Assembly (NCBI GenBank): GCA_015178975.1 | Contig: WHVD01000002.1 | Span: 1,798,001 to 1,862,000 of the forward strand | Length of the DNA stretch: 64,000 bases | Direction: 5' to 3' | Origin: Hysterangium stoloniferum | Lineage: Eukaryota > Basidiomycota > Agaricomycetes > Hysterangiales > Hysterangiaceae | In this document: positions 47,631-58,700 of the stretch, in pieces | Position numbering within the stretch: position 1 is the first letter of the stretch | Layout: each line of letters opens with the position of its first letter | The notes under the pieces: model-generated | Seen by the model: only the letters and a program-made list of their open reading frames with translations | What the model was told of the DNA's origin: nothing | The model's database searches: none | Made by a program: the position numbers and the translations under genes

Positions 47631-49798
47631 TCTACTCGCAAACCCATCCTTATATCTATTCATTTGTTCATCACTCCACATCGGCATCGCATTACTTATC
47701 TTTTACAGAACCCTTTTGTGTTTTCAGACATCACTCTGATTTCCAGATGCAAAGATAAGTTAATGGCCAAAGATGATCCTGTTTTACTCAGATTCCACTC
47801 ATTTTGCCCTGCTCCGATCCTTGTTTTGTCCTGCCCCTGGTTTGCTCGGCTCCCAATTATTTCCGGATATTCCGAATGGACTAATTTACCACTAGTCACC
47901 ATACACTCGGAATCCATCGGCTTCCGGAAATTCACTATGTCTGCCATTTACCTCAATGGTATATTATGGATTCAAGTTCGCAATGTGTTGGCCACCTAGT
48001 GCTTGGTTTTCTTTACAGATATACCTTCCTAAACCATTGCTCATAACTCCAAATCGACATCACCTTGCTTACCCTTGTTCTTTGCCTCGCCTTCAGACCT
48101 TTTTCGGGTCCCGACCCCTTTTCCAAACTTTTGTTTGGACCCTTTTCCGACCTACCCTTTGGTCCATGCTGTCCCATGCATGTTCCTTGTCATGTCCCTA
48201 CTTTCCGACCCATTTCTCCGACTATTTTCCGACTATTCGGATTTTTCTCGACCTCTGCATTGATTCCTACAATGACTCTCCAGACTTTCCGGTTTTTTCG
48301 GCAGGTCAGACTCCGAGTCAGGAAGATTTTATGCAGTACCCATCTCTCATCGGCTTTTGCAACCTGGATACATTCCAAACTGCAATACGCTTTCCGGTTC
48401 CCTTCTGGGACATTTTCTGGCTCTTTTCAGTTTCTCTGAGGAGCATTTACTTGTTTCCCTTGTGGAACAAATCTGGACATCACCCTTTGACTAGCAGTAT
48501 GAGTTGCTTGATTATTTCTAGGATACCACTGTCTCACCCACTATAATCCGTTGATTTCCGGGTATTGAGCAGTAAATTTTCCAAAACTTCCGATGCCTCT
48601 CATTTGACTGTATTGGTCTGCTCTGAATATTTTCAGACATCTCTGGCCTTCGGGAAACCCTTTGCCTTTCTGGGCATTTTCTGGCCTTTTGGTACCTCTG
48701 GTCCCTTTTGGCATGTTCTACTATTTCAGTCAACTTTGGATTCTTCGGATTCCTTGGATTTCCGGACTTTCTGGAATCTTCGGACCCTTCGGATTTCAAT
48801 TACCTGTTGAGTATATGCTCGTGAAGATCAGTTTAATCTGGCTTTTCAGGCATCTCTGGCCTTCGGGCACCCATGGCCCTTCTGGGCCTGGCCTTTTCGG
48901 CATCTCTGGTCTTTTGGCTTCCCACTCTCTCACTTAAACTCAGATTCCATGGTTTCTTCCAAACTTTCCGGAAACCTCGGAACCTTTGGAACTTTTGGAT
49001 TCTTCGGACTTCCGGACTTTCCGGAATTTCCAGACCCTTTGGATCCTACATATTTGTTGAGTGATTGTTTGCTGAGATCAGTTAATCTGGCCTTTCAGGC
49101 ACTTTTGGCCTTCGGGCAACCCTCAGCCCCTTTTCTCGGGCACCCCTGGCCTCTTTTGGCACTCTTGGCCTTCGGGCAACCCTCGGCCCTTTTGGGCACC
49201 TCAAGCCTTTTGGCATATTCGGCCCTTTAGGCATTTATGGCTGTTTTCGGCATGTTCAACACTTTCACTTAACTTCGGATTCCTCAGATTTCCGGACTTT
49301 CCGGAATCCTCGGACCTTTCCATTCCCAATTATCTGTTGAGTGTTTGCTTGCCAAAAAATCAGTTTAATCCAGCCTTTCAGGCAAACTTTGGCCCTTGGG
49401 AAATCCTAGCCTTTTGGATCCCTGGCCTCTCTTCTGGCCTTTTCAGCCCTTTTGTCCGGCTTTAAATTCTGTGAATTTTCAGACCTTTCCAGAATCCTCG
49501 GACTTTCCAAAACCTTTGGATTTTCGGAATTTTTTGGACTTTCCAAAATTTTCAAATTTTCGGGAACCCTTGGACTTTCCAGAAACCTCGGACTCTCCGA
49601 ATTTTAACTCTTTGTTGAATTTTCCTTCTTGCCATGATTGTTTTTATCTCGGCTTTTTAGCATATATGGCCTTTTGCGCCATTCCAACCCTTTTAGCATA
49701 CTTGGTCTTTTGGCACCAATGTTTCAACTCAATTTCAGATTTCCAGATTTTCCGATCTCTCCGAACTTTTGGAAACTTCAGAATCTGAAAATGCTGTC
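47631..49798 (+). other. pyrimidine-rich spacer of E2
   Basis: CT-rich sequence made of variants of CCTTCGGGCAACCCTCGGCC and TTCCGGACTTTCCGGAA. The open frames here translate to Phe-, Leu-, Pro- and Ser-rich text and look like composition effects. No gag motif is seen where gag would be expected. Confidence 0.6.
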
Positions 49799-52438
49799 AC
49801 CTGGCCCTTCTCCGAATACCTCTCTCTCTGCCTTCAATATGGTCATCCGCTTCCATCCCAGTCGCCTTGGTGGAAAACACCGATGCTATGACTAGACAAT
49901 GGGACGTCTATCCTAAAGAGGGGAGTAGTGACTACGCCACAGTTAATCTGCATAATTTCAAGCCTATGTTTTCATCGGAACAACTGTCCGAGTTAATCCG
50001 AGCTACTTACCTTATACATCCAGTCATGCGCAGTGTTATCCTTATGGACACCGAAAATTACATCAAGATATACTATCGGCAATTCCATTAGACCCAGTCA
50101 CCAAAGCACACCTCAATAACCCATCTGACCCCAATCATTCCCGATGGTCACTCGACCCGCAAGGTTTCATTAAACTTGACAATTGCATATATGTTCTGGA
50201 CTCCGACACTCTCCGACTTCGAGCTTTACAGCAGAAAACATGACCACCAGTTCTCGGGACATATCAGTATCAATTTACCATTGGACTTATCCAAAGAGAA
50301 AATACATGGCCCGGTCTCCGAGATTTTGTCAAGCATTATTGTAAATCATTGTTAAGAGCAGAAACTGACGGATGTCGGCAGACCGACGGGGACCGAACGG
50401 AAGGACTTGGCTTCAGCTTATGTGCTGCGCCCTCACAAGTTGCCGTCAGGTGTCCTTAAATTTCGGGCGGGCGAAAACTAGTCCTGTCAAGTAAACCTCT
50501 CGGTAAACTACTGATCGGAAACCGAAGGATAAGTTGAGGGTTGGGTTGAGGGGTCGGAGACCAAGAGTTGGAGACTGAGAGAGTCGGAGACTGAGAGAGT
50601 CGGAGACTGAGAGAGTCGGAGACTGAGAGAGTCGGAGACTGAGAGAGTCGGAGACTGAGAGAGTCGGAGACTGAGAGAGTCGGAGACTGAGAGTCGGAGA
50701 CTGAGACAGTCGGAGACTGAGACAGTCGGAGACTGAGACAGTCGGAGACTGAGACAGTCGGAGACTGAGACAGTCGGAGACTGAGAGTTGGAGACTGAGA
50801 GTGTCGGGGACTGAGAGTTGGAGATTAGAGGTTGAAGTTGTAAATGTAGGTTGAATCGTAAATCGGATGGAGTCGGAATGTGGTGGTTGTGAATAGATAA
50901 TGGAGTCAGAAATTAGAGGGTATCTAAGTCGATCTAAGTCGATATTCTAAGTCGATATTCTGATTGTCTAGTAGTTACATTACAGCGGGTCTTATATACG
51001 AGTTATCGGCGTCTAGAAACTACTAACTAAGGGAAGAGCGGAAAACGGCATTGACAAATAAGCTTGACTAGGAAACGGAAGGTTACGATAAGATTGGAAG
51101 CCGAGATTCAGCTGAGAGCGGAATTACGAGAAAAGGGAATAGTCCACGGGCTACAGGTATATATGGGCATATGTGAAACATAGAGTAAAACGGATCATCA
51201 TAATAAAAGGGGACGTATCAAAGCATAACCAGATGGTACGAGTATATTTTGACAGGGGCGTAAATGAGGTTTGATCGCCGTGAAGGTATACGTCAGTGTC
51301 GGTATTCCGAAGGTTGCCGAAATGATGACTTGATCAATAACTTGGAACATCGATAGACTGTAGTATTCTCGGAGACCATCGGGTTGCAACATGGGTTATG
51401 ACACGGTCGTAACAATCATGCACCAACTGTGCATGTTCCAAATCAAGACGTCACACACCACATGGCCTACTCAACAACTCCCAATACCGGCAAAACCCTG
51501 GAATTCAATATCAATGGATTTCATCGAACACCTACCGGCATCCAATGGCCATACCGCAATTCTCGTTGTTGTGGATCAGCTTACCAAGCAAAGTATTTTC
51601 ATTCCAACTTATGATACAGTAACATCCATACAGTTGGCCGAATTGTTCAACACTCATGTATTCTCCAAGCATGGCATTCCATTGCATGTCACTTCCGATT
51701 GCGGATCCGAGTTCATCTCTCATTTTTTAGGTCACTTGGAAAAGCACTTGACATGAAACTCCATTTCACTTCCAGCTACCACCCGGAAAGCAACGGCCAA
51801 ACCAAATGCACTAATCAAACATTGGAACAGTACATCAGAGTCTATTACAACTATCAACAAGACAATTGGAAATCACTTCTACCGCTTGCCGAATTCGCAT
51901 ATAACAACACCCCAAATGCTACTACCGGCATTTCACCTTTCTTCGCAAATAAAGGCTACAACCCAAATATCGCTATCCATCCGGAATGCGATCTCACTTC
52001 AACCCGTGCTCAGGACTTTGTCACAAACCTCAACGAGCTACACCAAGAACTTCGAAAGAACATCACATCAGCCCAGGAACATTACCAACACTCCACAGAC
52101 AAAAATCGGTTGCCACCCCCTGAACTCAAGATCGGTGACCGAGTATTTGTCAAAGCTGAGTTCTTCCGAATGACTAGACCATCCAAAAAGCTCGCCAATA
52201 AGTACTTAGGACCTTTTGAAATTATAGCACAAGCAGGCACGCTCTCTTCGACACTTCAGCTCCCCGAGAATATGCGTGCAGTACACCTAGTACAACCTCC
52301 GCCTCCACCTGTGGTTATTGATGGGGAACCCGAATTCAAGATATCGGAAATCCTAGATTCAAAGATGGATAATCACCGACGTACCTGCAAACTACTCTAT
52401 TTGGTCAAGTGGACAGGTTACGAAGGTACCAATGAATA
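49799..52438 (+). pseudogene. pol remnant of E2 (RNase H end, integrase, chromodomain)
   Basis: It opens with LSAFNMVIRFHPSRLGGK, matching the RNase H end of E1 pol, and continues through SSDYATVNLHNFKPMF to TWPGLRDFVKHYC at about 50,340. A solo LTR2 (50,350-51,414) interrupts. From 51,420 the integrase resumes: MDFIEHLPASNGHTAILVVV, HFTSSYHPESNGQT, FAYNNTPNATTGISPFFA, then the GDRVFVKAEFF linker and a chromodomain, EFKISEILDSKMDNHRRTC, ending at a premature TAA (52,436-52,438). Protease and RT are missing. Frame changes occur near 51,500 and 51,735. Confidence 0.85.
50350..51414 (-). repeat. solo LTR2 (reverse) within E2
   Basis: 1,065 bp, TGTTAAGAGC...GTCGTAACA, target duplication ATCAT at 50,345-50,349 and 51,415-51,419. 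Integrase homology continues across it. Confidence 0.95.
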
Positions 52439-53169
52439 AGCATCCTGGATTCTTGCCACAGAACTCAGAAACACATCGGACATTATCAAATACTTCCATC
52501 AAGCATATCTGAACATATCCGAATATATCCGGACCCCGATCATCTACAGCATCCCGACATGTTCCGACACCCATATTTGTGTATCCTGTCTCATTTCCTT
52601 CACTTCCTCCTCAGCCCTCTCAGTGGCTGCCAGCAACTCGGCATTCCCTGTTGCCCCCAGGTAACACTCCAGCCCCTCATAGGCAATTTCCGGTCCATCT
52701 GGACATCTTCTGGCCTTTCCGGCACCTTTCTGTCCTACTGGTTAGCGTTTATTCTCGCACTGCCTTGCACCCTCTGCATTTTGGCATCTTCGGACTTTCG
52801 TCACCCCTGTCCCCTTTGCCCTGTTTGTCTGCTCCCACATTTTCAGTGTGCTTGGATCCCTTGGAACTTCCAGACTCTGTCCCAGACCTTATTGGATTTT
52901 CAAAATTTTTAGGTTTCTGGACCTTTTCGAGGTTTGAACTTACATTCAAGTATCCAAATATGACCATGGCCTCATCATGACCTTCATCTCGATCTTGACT
53001 TTCTGAATCCTCTCCAAATCCTTTCTGAATCCATTCCAAACCTTTCCGAACCTTTTCCGAACCCTTTCCAGCACCTTGCCAAATCCCATCTCTTTCCGAC
53101 CTTCCTGCTTTCACCTTATTCTTCAGCACTTTTCGGCCTCCTTGGGATTTCAGCCAAATGGGGGGATAC
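52439..53169 (+). other. 3' untranslated spacer of E2 with polypurine tract
   Basis: CT-rich sequence like 47,631-49,798, ending in AAATGGGGGGATAC directly before the 3' LTR. No gene is recognised. Confidence 0.6.
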
Positions 53170-53561
53170 TGTTACGACCGTGTCGTAACCCATGTCGCAA
53201 CCTGATGGTCTCCGAGAATACTACAGTCTATCGATGTTCCAAGTTATTGATCAAGTCATCATTTCGGCAACCTTCGGAATGCCGACACTGACGTATACCT
53301 TCACGGCGATCAAACCTCATTTACGCCCCTGTCAAAATATACTCGTACCATCTGGTTATGCTTTGATACGTCCCCTTTCATTATGATGATCCGTTTTACT
53401 CCATGTTTCACATATGCCCATATATACCTGTAGCCCGTGGACTATTCCCTTTTCTCGTAATTCCACTCTCAGCTACATCTCGGCTTCCGATCTTATCGTA
53501 ACTTTCCGGTTTCTAGTCAAGTCTATTCGTCAAATAGTGTTTCCGCTCTTCCCTTAGTTAG

Positions 53562-54380
53562 TGTTACGACCGAACAAATCCCGCCGGACTCCGGGCACTA
53601 ACTCGTACGCCCCCACGCGCTACAAGCACCAATCGTCTGTTTATAGGATTTCCCACCTGGACTCCGTTACGTCAAGACTTGTTACGTTCGACCTCATTAA
53701 GACACATATCAGTCACCAGACTTCCCCCGGACTCCGTCTCTGTCTATGTCCGTCTTCGTCCCACGCATCAGTCACCGGAACCCGCTTAGAATCCCGTCAC
53801 TGCTCTAATCGAGCCCCATTCCCGTTTTAGTCAAATGACCTGTCACGATTTAGGACTCCGCTCCCGCTCCATTTCCCGTTATGGGTTATGCTTTGTCACG
53901 ATTCGGACTCCGCTCCATTCCGTCCCGTTCCTAACACCAATTTGGTGTTTACTATTCCCGTTTTATGTTTTGCTCGTTTCGTCTCATTATTACTGGATTC
54001 GGTATGTCATGCATTCCACGGTCTATATAAACTGGCAGATGTTGTACATACAATCCAGTCAGAAAATTAGCTTAGATTCCCCCCAGTAATCTAATACATT
54101 TTCCTCTCTAAACCCTACTCTTATCAGACCGCTCGCACTAGTCGGAGCCCACGGGCTCCGGCGCATCTATCTCTCTCGACTATCTCGATTCACAACTCTC
54201 GACTCACGACCTACGACTCACGACCCACGAACCCCCGCCCGGACTCCCCGGGATTCCCGTCCGCCTGTCTGAAATTGGACAACACGATCTAGCGAGGGCG
54301 CAGCCTATAAGCTGAAGCCAAGTCCTACCGGATATTCCGCGGGTTTCTCCGGAAACCCGCCCTGTGTGTGTATCCTAACA
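53562..54380 (+). repeat. 5' LTR of E1 (LTR1)
   Basis: TGTTACGACCGAAC...GTATCCTAACA. TATATAA is at 54,024-54,030, and AGTCAGAAAAT (54,057-54,067) begins 33 nt after its first base. The conserved U5 block is at 54,292-54,326, 54 nt before the LTR end. Confidence 0.95.
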
Positions 54381-54382
54381 GT

Positions 54383-54393
54383 ATTTTCTGACT
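54383..54393 (+). promoter_or_regulatory. putative self-primer binding site of E1
   Basis: ATTTTCTGACT begins two nt after the LTR and is the exact complement of AGTCAGAAAAT at 54,057-54,067, the presumed 5' end of the RNA. No TGG typical of a tRNA primer site is present. Confidence 0.75.
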
Positions 54394-54416
54394 AATACTC
54401 GCAGATTGTTTTCATT

Positions 54417-55706
54417 ATGCCACCAAGAAGAAGTACACGCGCACAGTCATCAATACCTGGACCGTCGACTCTTCATTCCCCATTAACTCTGTATACCAGT
54501 CAGACGCTTGCGAACCAGTCGGAACCCATGGAAGAAGCCCGCATCGAAGAAATCCCGGAAGACCTGGACGAATCCGAGCGTGAGGACGATTCCGTGGCCC
54601 CCGACAAGGGCAAAGGTGTCGAAATCCCTCCTGAAAATCCTCCGCCTTTTCAACGACCGCACACGAGGGATCCTACTTCTGAGTTTTTAGCAGGTACTAT
54701 AGATAAATTCATGACGCACCTGCTAGAAGAACGAAAAAGAAAGGAACAAGAACCTCCACGGTCAAAAGTCAATGCTCCGGAACCCTTCACAGGTTCCAAC
54801 CCAAACAAACTCTCTACTTTCCTCATGCAATGTCGCTTCAATTTCCGCGATCGTGCCGCTGCATTCTCCACGGACTCCCGAAAAGTCAACTACGCACTTT
54901 CATATTTGTCGGGATCCGCGTTAAAATGGTTCGAACCGGCTTTTAGCGGGATTACCGAGGAAGAGCCGCTCTGGCTTGAAAATTGGGAAGCTTTTGTTGA
55001 GGAGCTTGAAACCAACTTCGGCCCGTATGACCCGACAGGAGAAGCCGAGAATAGTCTCACAAATCTTCGCATGAAGGACACGCAGCGCATCACGGACTAC
55101 ATCGTCCAATTCAATAATCTTGCAGCTCGTTGTCAGTGGGGCGATCCCGCTCTCCGCCACCAATTCTACGCCGGTCTGCTGTCCCGCCTTAAAGACGAAG
55201 TCTCGAAAGGAGAAGATGGCAAGCCAAAAACCCTGTCCCGTATGCGCCTCGAAGCTCAAAACACGGACGCACGTTATTGGGAACGTCGCGCGGAGGTTGC
55301 CCGCGAGACATCCGTGGACAAAATAAACAAGTCCAAGGACAAAAACAATAACACCAATTCGTCAACCAGCAACCAGAACTCCATGCAATCCGACAAGAAG
55401 AACGATAAAAAGTCTTCGAACAACAACAACAATAAGGACAATAAGGACAACAACAAGGGTCAACAGTCCGGCAAGCAAGCCGGAAAACCCGACCTCTCAG
55501 GCAAACTCGGACCTGATGGCAAATTGACTCCACAAGAAAGACAACGTCGTATGGACAACAACCTCTGTCTCTTGTGCGGGAAACCCGGTCATCGAGTCCC
55601 GGAATGTCCGCTGGCAAAAGCAAACTCTTCAAAGGGTCGATCAGCCAAAGCCTCCACGGAAACCCCGTTGAAGGACAAACTGGCTGCCGATTCAAAAAAA
55701 GAGTAA
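54417..55706 (+). CDS. gag: Gag of E1
   Basis: 429 codons from the first ATG after the LTR, in context CATTATGCC. It is the structural protein of the cytoplasmic virus-like particle. The N-terminus (1-90) is acidic and Ser- and Pro-rich. The capsid-like core contains PEPFTGSNPNKLSTFLMQCR, then SYLSGSALKWFEP and DTQRITDYIVQFNNLA (about residues 120-240), a pattern of Ty3-type gag. An Asn- and Lys-rich linker follows (about 300-355). A zinc knuckle CLLCGKPGHRVPEC (CX2CX4HX4C), near residue 388, binds RNA. It ends at TAA 55,704-55,706, four nt past a slippery A heptamer that leads into pol. No damage is visible. Confidence 0.93.
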   Translation: MPPRRSTRAQSSIPGPSTLHSPLTLYTSQTLANQSEPMEEARIEEIPEDLDESEREDDSVAPDKGKGVEIPPENPPPFQRPHTRDPTSEFLAGTIDKFMTHLLEERKRKEQEPPRSKVNAPEPFTGSNPNKLSTFLMQCRFNFRDRAAAFSTDSRKVNYALSYLSGSALKWFEPAFSGITEEEPLWLENWEAFVEELETNFGPYDPTGEAENSLTNLRMKDTQRITDYIVQFNNLAARCQWGDPALRHQFYAGLLSRLKDEVSKGEDGKPKTLSRMRLEAQNTDARYWERRAEVARETSVDKINKSKDKNNNTNSSTSNQNSMQSDKKNDKKSSNNNNNKDNKDNNKGQQSGKQAGKPDLSGKLGPDGKLTPQERQRRMDNNLCLLCGKPGHRVPECPLAKANSSKGRSAKASTETPLKDKLAADSKKE

Positions 55707-55741
55707 GCAACCCCGCGGACTCCGCGCGGGTTAGGGGTTGC
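55694..55741 (+). promoter_or_regulatory. -1 programmed frameshift site with stem-loop
   Basis: The heptamer A-AAA-AAA (55,694-55,700) is in the zero frame of gag (TCA AAA AAA). Six nt later, GCAACCCC (55,707-55,714) pairs with GGGGTTGC (55,734-55,741), and GCGG-ACT-CCGC (55,715-55,725) can form an inner hairpin. The -1 frame is the pol frame. This fits the known slippery-site plus spacer plus structure arrangement. Confidence 0.8.
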
Positions 55742-58700
55742 GTTGCCTCTCCGCGCATTCAAGAGTTCACTCGCCTCAACGCATCCGCTCTTTCACATTC
55801 TGATTCATTTTTCGTTAAACTTATGTCTAATATGTTCCCGAAATTCGTTTTTTCAGCTCTCATAGATTCCGGCTCGACTCATTGTTTTTTAGATACAAAA
55901 TTCACGCAAAAAAATTCTTTGTCAACTTATTCAATAAATCCCGTCGCTCTCCGCCTCTTCGATGGCACAAGTAATTCGGTTGTTACCCAAGCTTGTGATT
56001 TACCCATCAGTTTCCCTTGTGGAACATCTCAATTGGTCACTTTCTATGTGACCCAGTTAGACTCAAGTTGCTCGGTGGTCCTAGGACATAACTGGCTTAC
56101 CCGCTACAATCCGTTGATTGACTGGATAGCTAACAGTATAACATTCCGGACTCCCGCGGCGACCGAGGAAACTGCGCCTGTCTCGGCCTCCACGGCACCC
56201 ATGGCCTTCCCGGCACCTGCAGTCTCGAGGACTCCTGTGATCCCTACGGCACCTACAGCTTCCCCGGAACCCACGGCACCTCCATCCATTTCTCTGATTA
56301 ATGCTGCAGCTTTTATTAGGGCTTCAAAAATGGATGGGTCCCAGGCGTTCACGATCAACTTAAAAATTGATGAAGCAACTGGACGTTTCTCAACCCTGGT
56401 ATCTGAATCTGAGCAAGCCGCTGACCTAGAAGGCGTCCCGGAGAAATATCATGACTTCGCGGATGTTTTTAGCAAGCGAAAAGCTGACCGGCTTCCGCCT
56501 CATAGAGAATACGACTTAAAAATCGATCTTGAAGATGGCGCCCAGCCACCCCTAGGACATATTTACCCGCTCTCGTCCACGGAACTATCCGCAATCCGTG
56601 ATTTCCTGGATGAACATTTGTCCATAGGTTTTATTCGACCCTCAAAGTCTCCTTTTGGAGCACCTGTTTTGTTTGTCAGAAAAAAGGATGGATCCCTTCG
56701 ACTATGTGTTGATTTTAGAGGACTCAATGCTGTCACCAAAAAGGACAAATATCCACTCCCACTTATATCTGACCTGCTCGATGCTCCACGGAATGCCCGG
56801 ATTTACACCAAAATAGATCTCAAGCACGCCTATCATTTGGTCCGGATTGCCGCGGGCGATGAATGGAAAACCACTTTTAGAACCCGTCATGGGGCCTTCG
56901 AGTGGTTGGTCATCCCTTTTGGACTCACTAATGCCCCGTCTGTTTTTCAGCGTTTTATCAACGACATTTTCTCCGACATGCTTGATGTATGCGTCATTGT
57001 TTACTTGGACGACATTCTTATCTACTCTGAGAATCCCGCGGAACACGACAAACAAGTCCGTGAAGTTCTCCAGAGGCTCAGACAACATGGTTTATTCGCA
57101 AATGGTAAAAAATGTACTTTTGACATGGACTCCGTGGAATACCTAGGTTTTATGATGGGACCCGATGGACTCCGCATGGACGAAACTAAAGTGCAAGTCA
57201 TCAAAGATTGGCCAGAACCCCGAAAAGTTAAAGATATACAATCCTTCCTCGGCTTTGCCAATTTTTACAGACGTTTTATCCGTGGATATTCCGACATCAC
57301 GGTACCCCTTACCCGTCTTACGCGTAAGGGTACTCCGTGGAACTTTAACGATAAGTGTCAAAAAGCTTTCAATCTTTTAAAAAATTCTTTTTCCACAGCT
57401 CCTATTCTGTCGCATTGGAAACCGGACTTCCCGCTCATTGTTGAAACAGACGCCTCCGACTATGCACTTGGAGCCATTCTCTCTATCCAGGACTCCGACG
57501 GAGAAGTCCACCCCATGGCTTTTCTGTCCCGGACTTTTACCGGAGCAGAGCTCAACTACAACGTTCATGATAAAGAACGTCTGGCAATCTTTTCAGCTTT
57601 CAAAGCGTGGCGACACTATTTGGAAGGTTCAGGAGCTCCTATTGATGTTGTAACAGATCACAAAAACCTGGAATACTTTTCTACCACAAAACTCTTGACC
57701 CATCGGCAGGCCCGCTGGTCTGAATATCTCTCCGCCTTCAACATGATTATCCGTTTTCGACCCGGCCGTCTCGGCGGCAAACCCGACGCTTTAACTAGAC
57801 GATGGGACGTCTATCCTAAAGAGGGGAGCAACGACTATGCAACGGTAAATCCGCACAACCTGAAACCTATTTTCACGAATCAACAACTTACCGCATCGGT
57901 CCGCGCAACTTTCCTCGTCAATCCCATTGTCCGTGGAATTATCATTATGGATATCGAGAAGTTACATCAAGATATTCTATCAGCAATTCCGCTAGACCCA
58001 GTTACTAAAGCTCATCTGGACAATCCCGTGGACCCCGATCAACCTCGGTGGTCTCTTGATCAACATGGTTTCATTAGACTTGACGATCGTATCTATGTAC
58101 CGGACTCCGACGGCCTCCGCCTCAGGATCCTTCAATACAAACATGATCATCCACTCTCAGGACATTTCGGATACAACAAAACTCTATCATTAATAAGAAG
58201 AGAATATACTTGGCCCGGACTCCGTGGATTCGTTAAGCACTATTGTAAATCTTGCACTACTTGTCCCCGCTCGAAATCTCAGCGACACAAGCCATACGGC
58301 CTTTTGAAACAACTCCCAGTACCGGAACACCCGTGGAATTCTATATCTATGGATTTCATTGAACACCTACCGGATTCTGAAGGCTTTTCCGCTATTCTAG
58401 TTGTTGTTGACAGATTCTCAAAACAAGGTATATTCATCCCTACTTATGATACAATTCCGTCCGTGCAGTTAGCGGAACTTTTCATTATCCACGTATTTTC
58501 CAAGCACGGAGTTCCGTCCCACGTGACTTCCGATCGAGGATCAGAGTTCGTGTCTCACTTCTTTAGATCCCTCGGAAAATCCTTGGACATGACATTACAT
58601 TTCACGTCCGGACATCACCCGGAAGGTGACGGACAAACCGAACGCGTCAACCAGACATTGGAACAATACCTCCGCGTATATTGCAACTATCAACAGGACA

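Noticed and set aside
47956-48546. A 196-codon Phe- and Pro-rich frame that might be gag of E2
   Set aside because: It lies in the pyrimidine-rich spacer, has no capsid or zinc knuckle motif, and resembles the non-coding 3' spacer of the same element.
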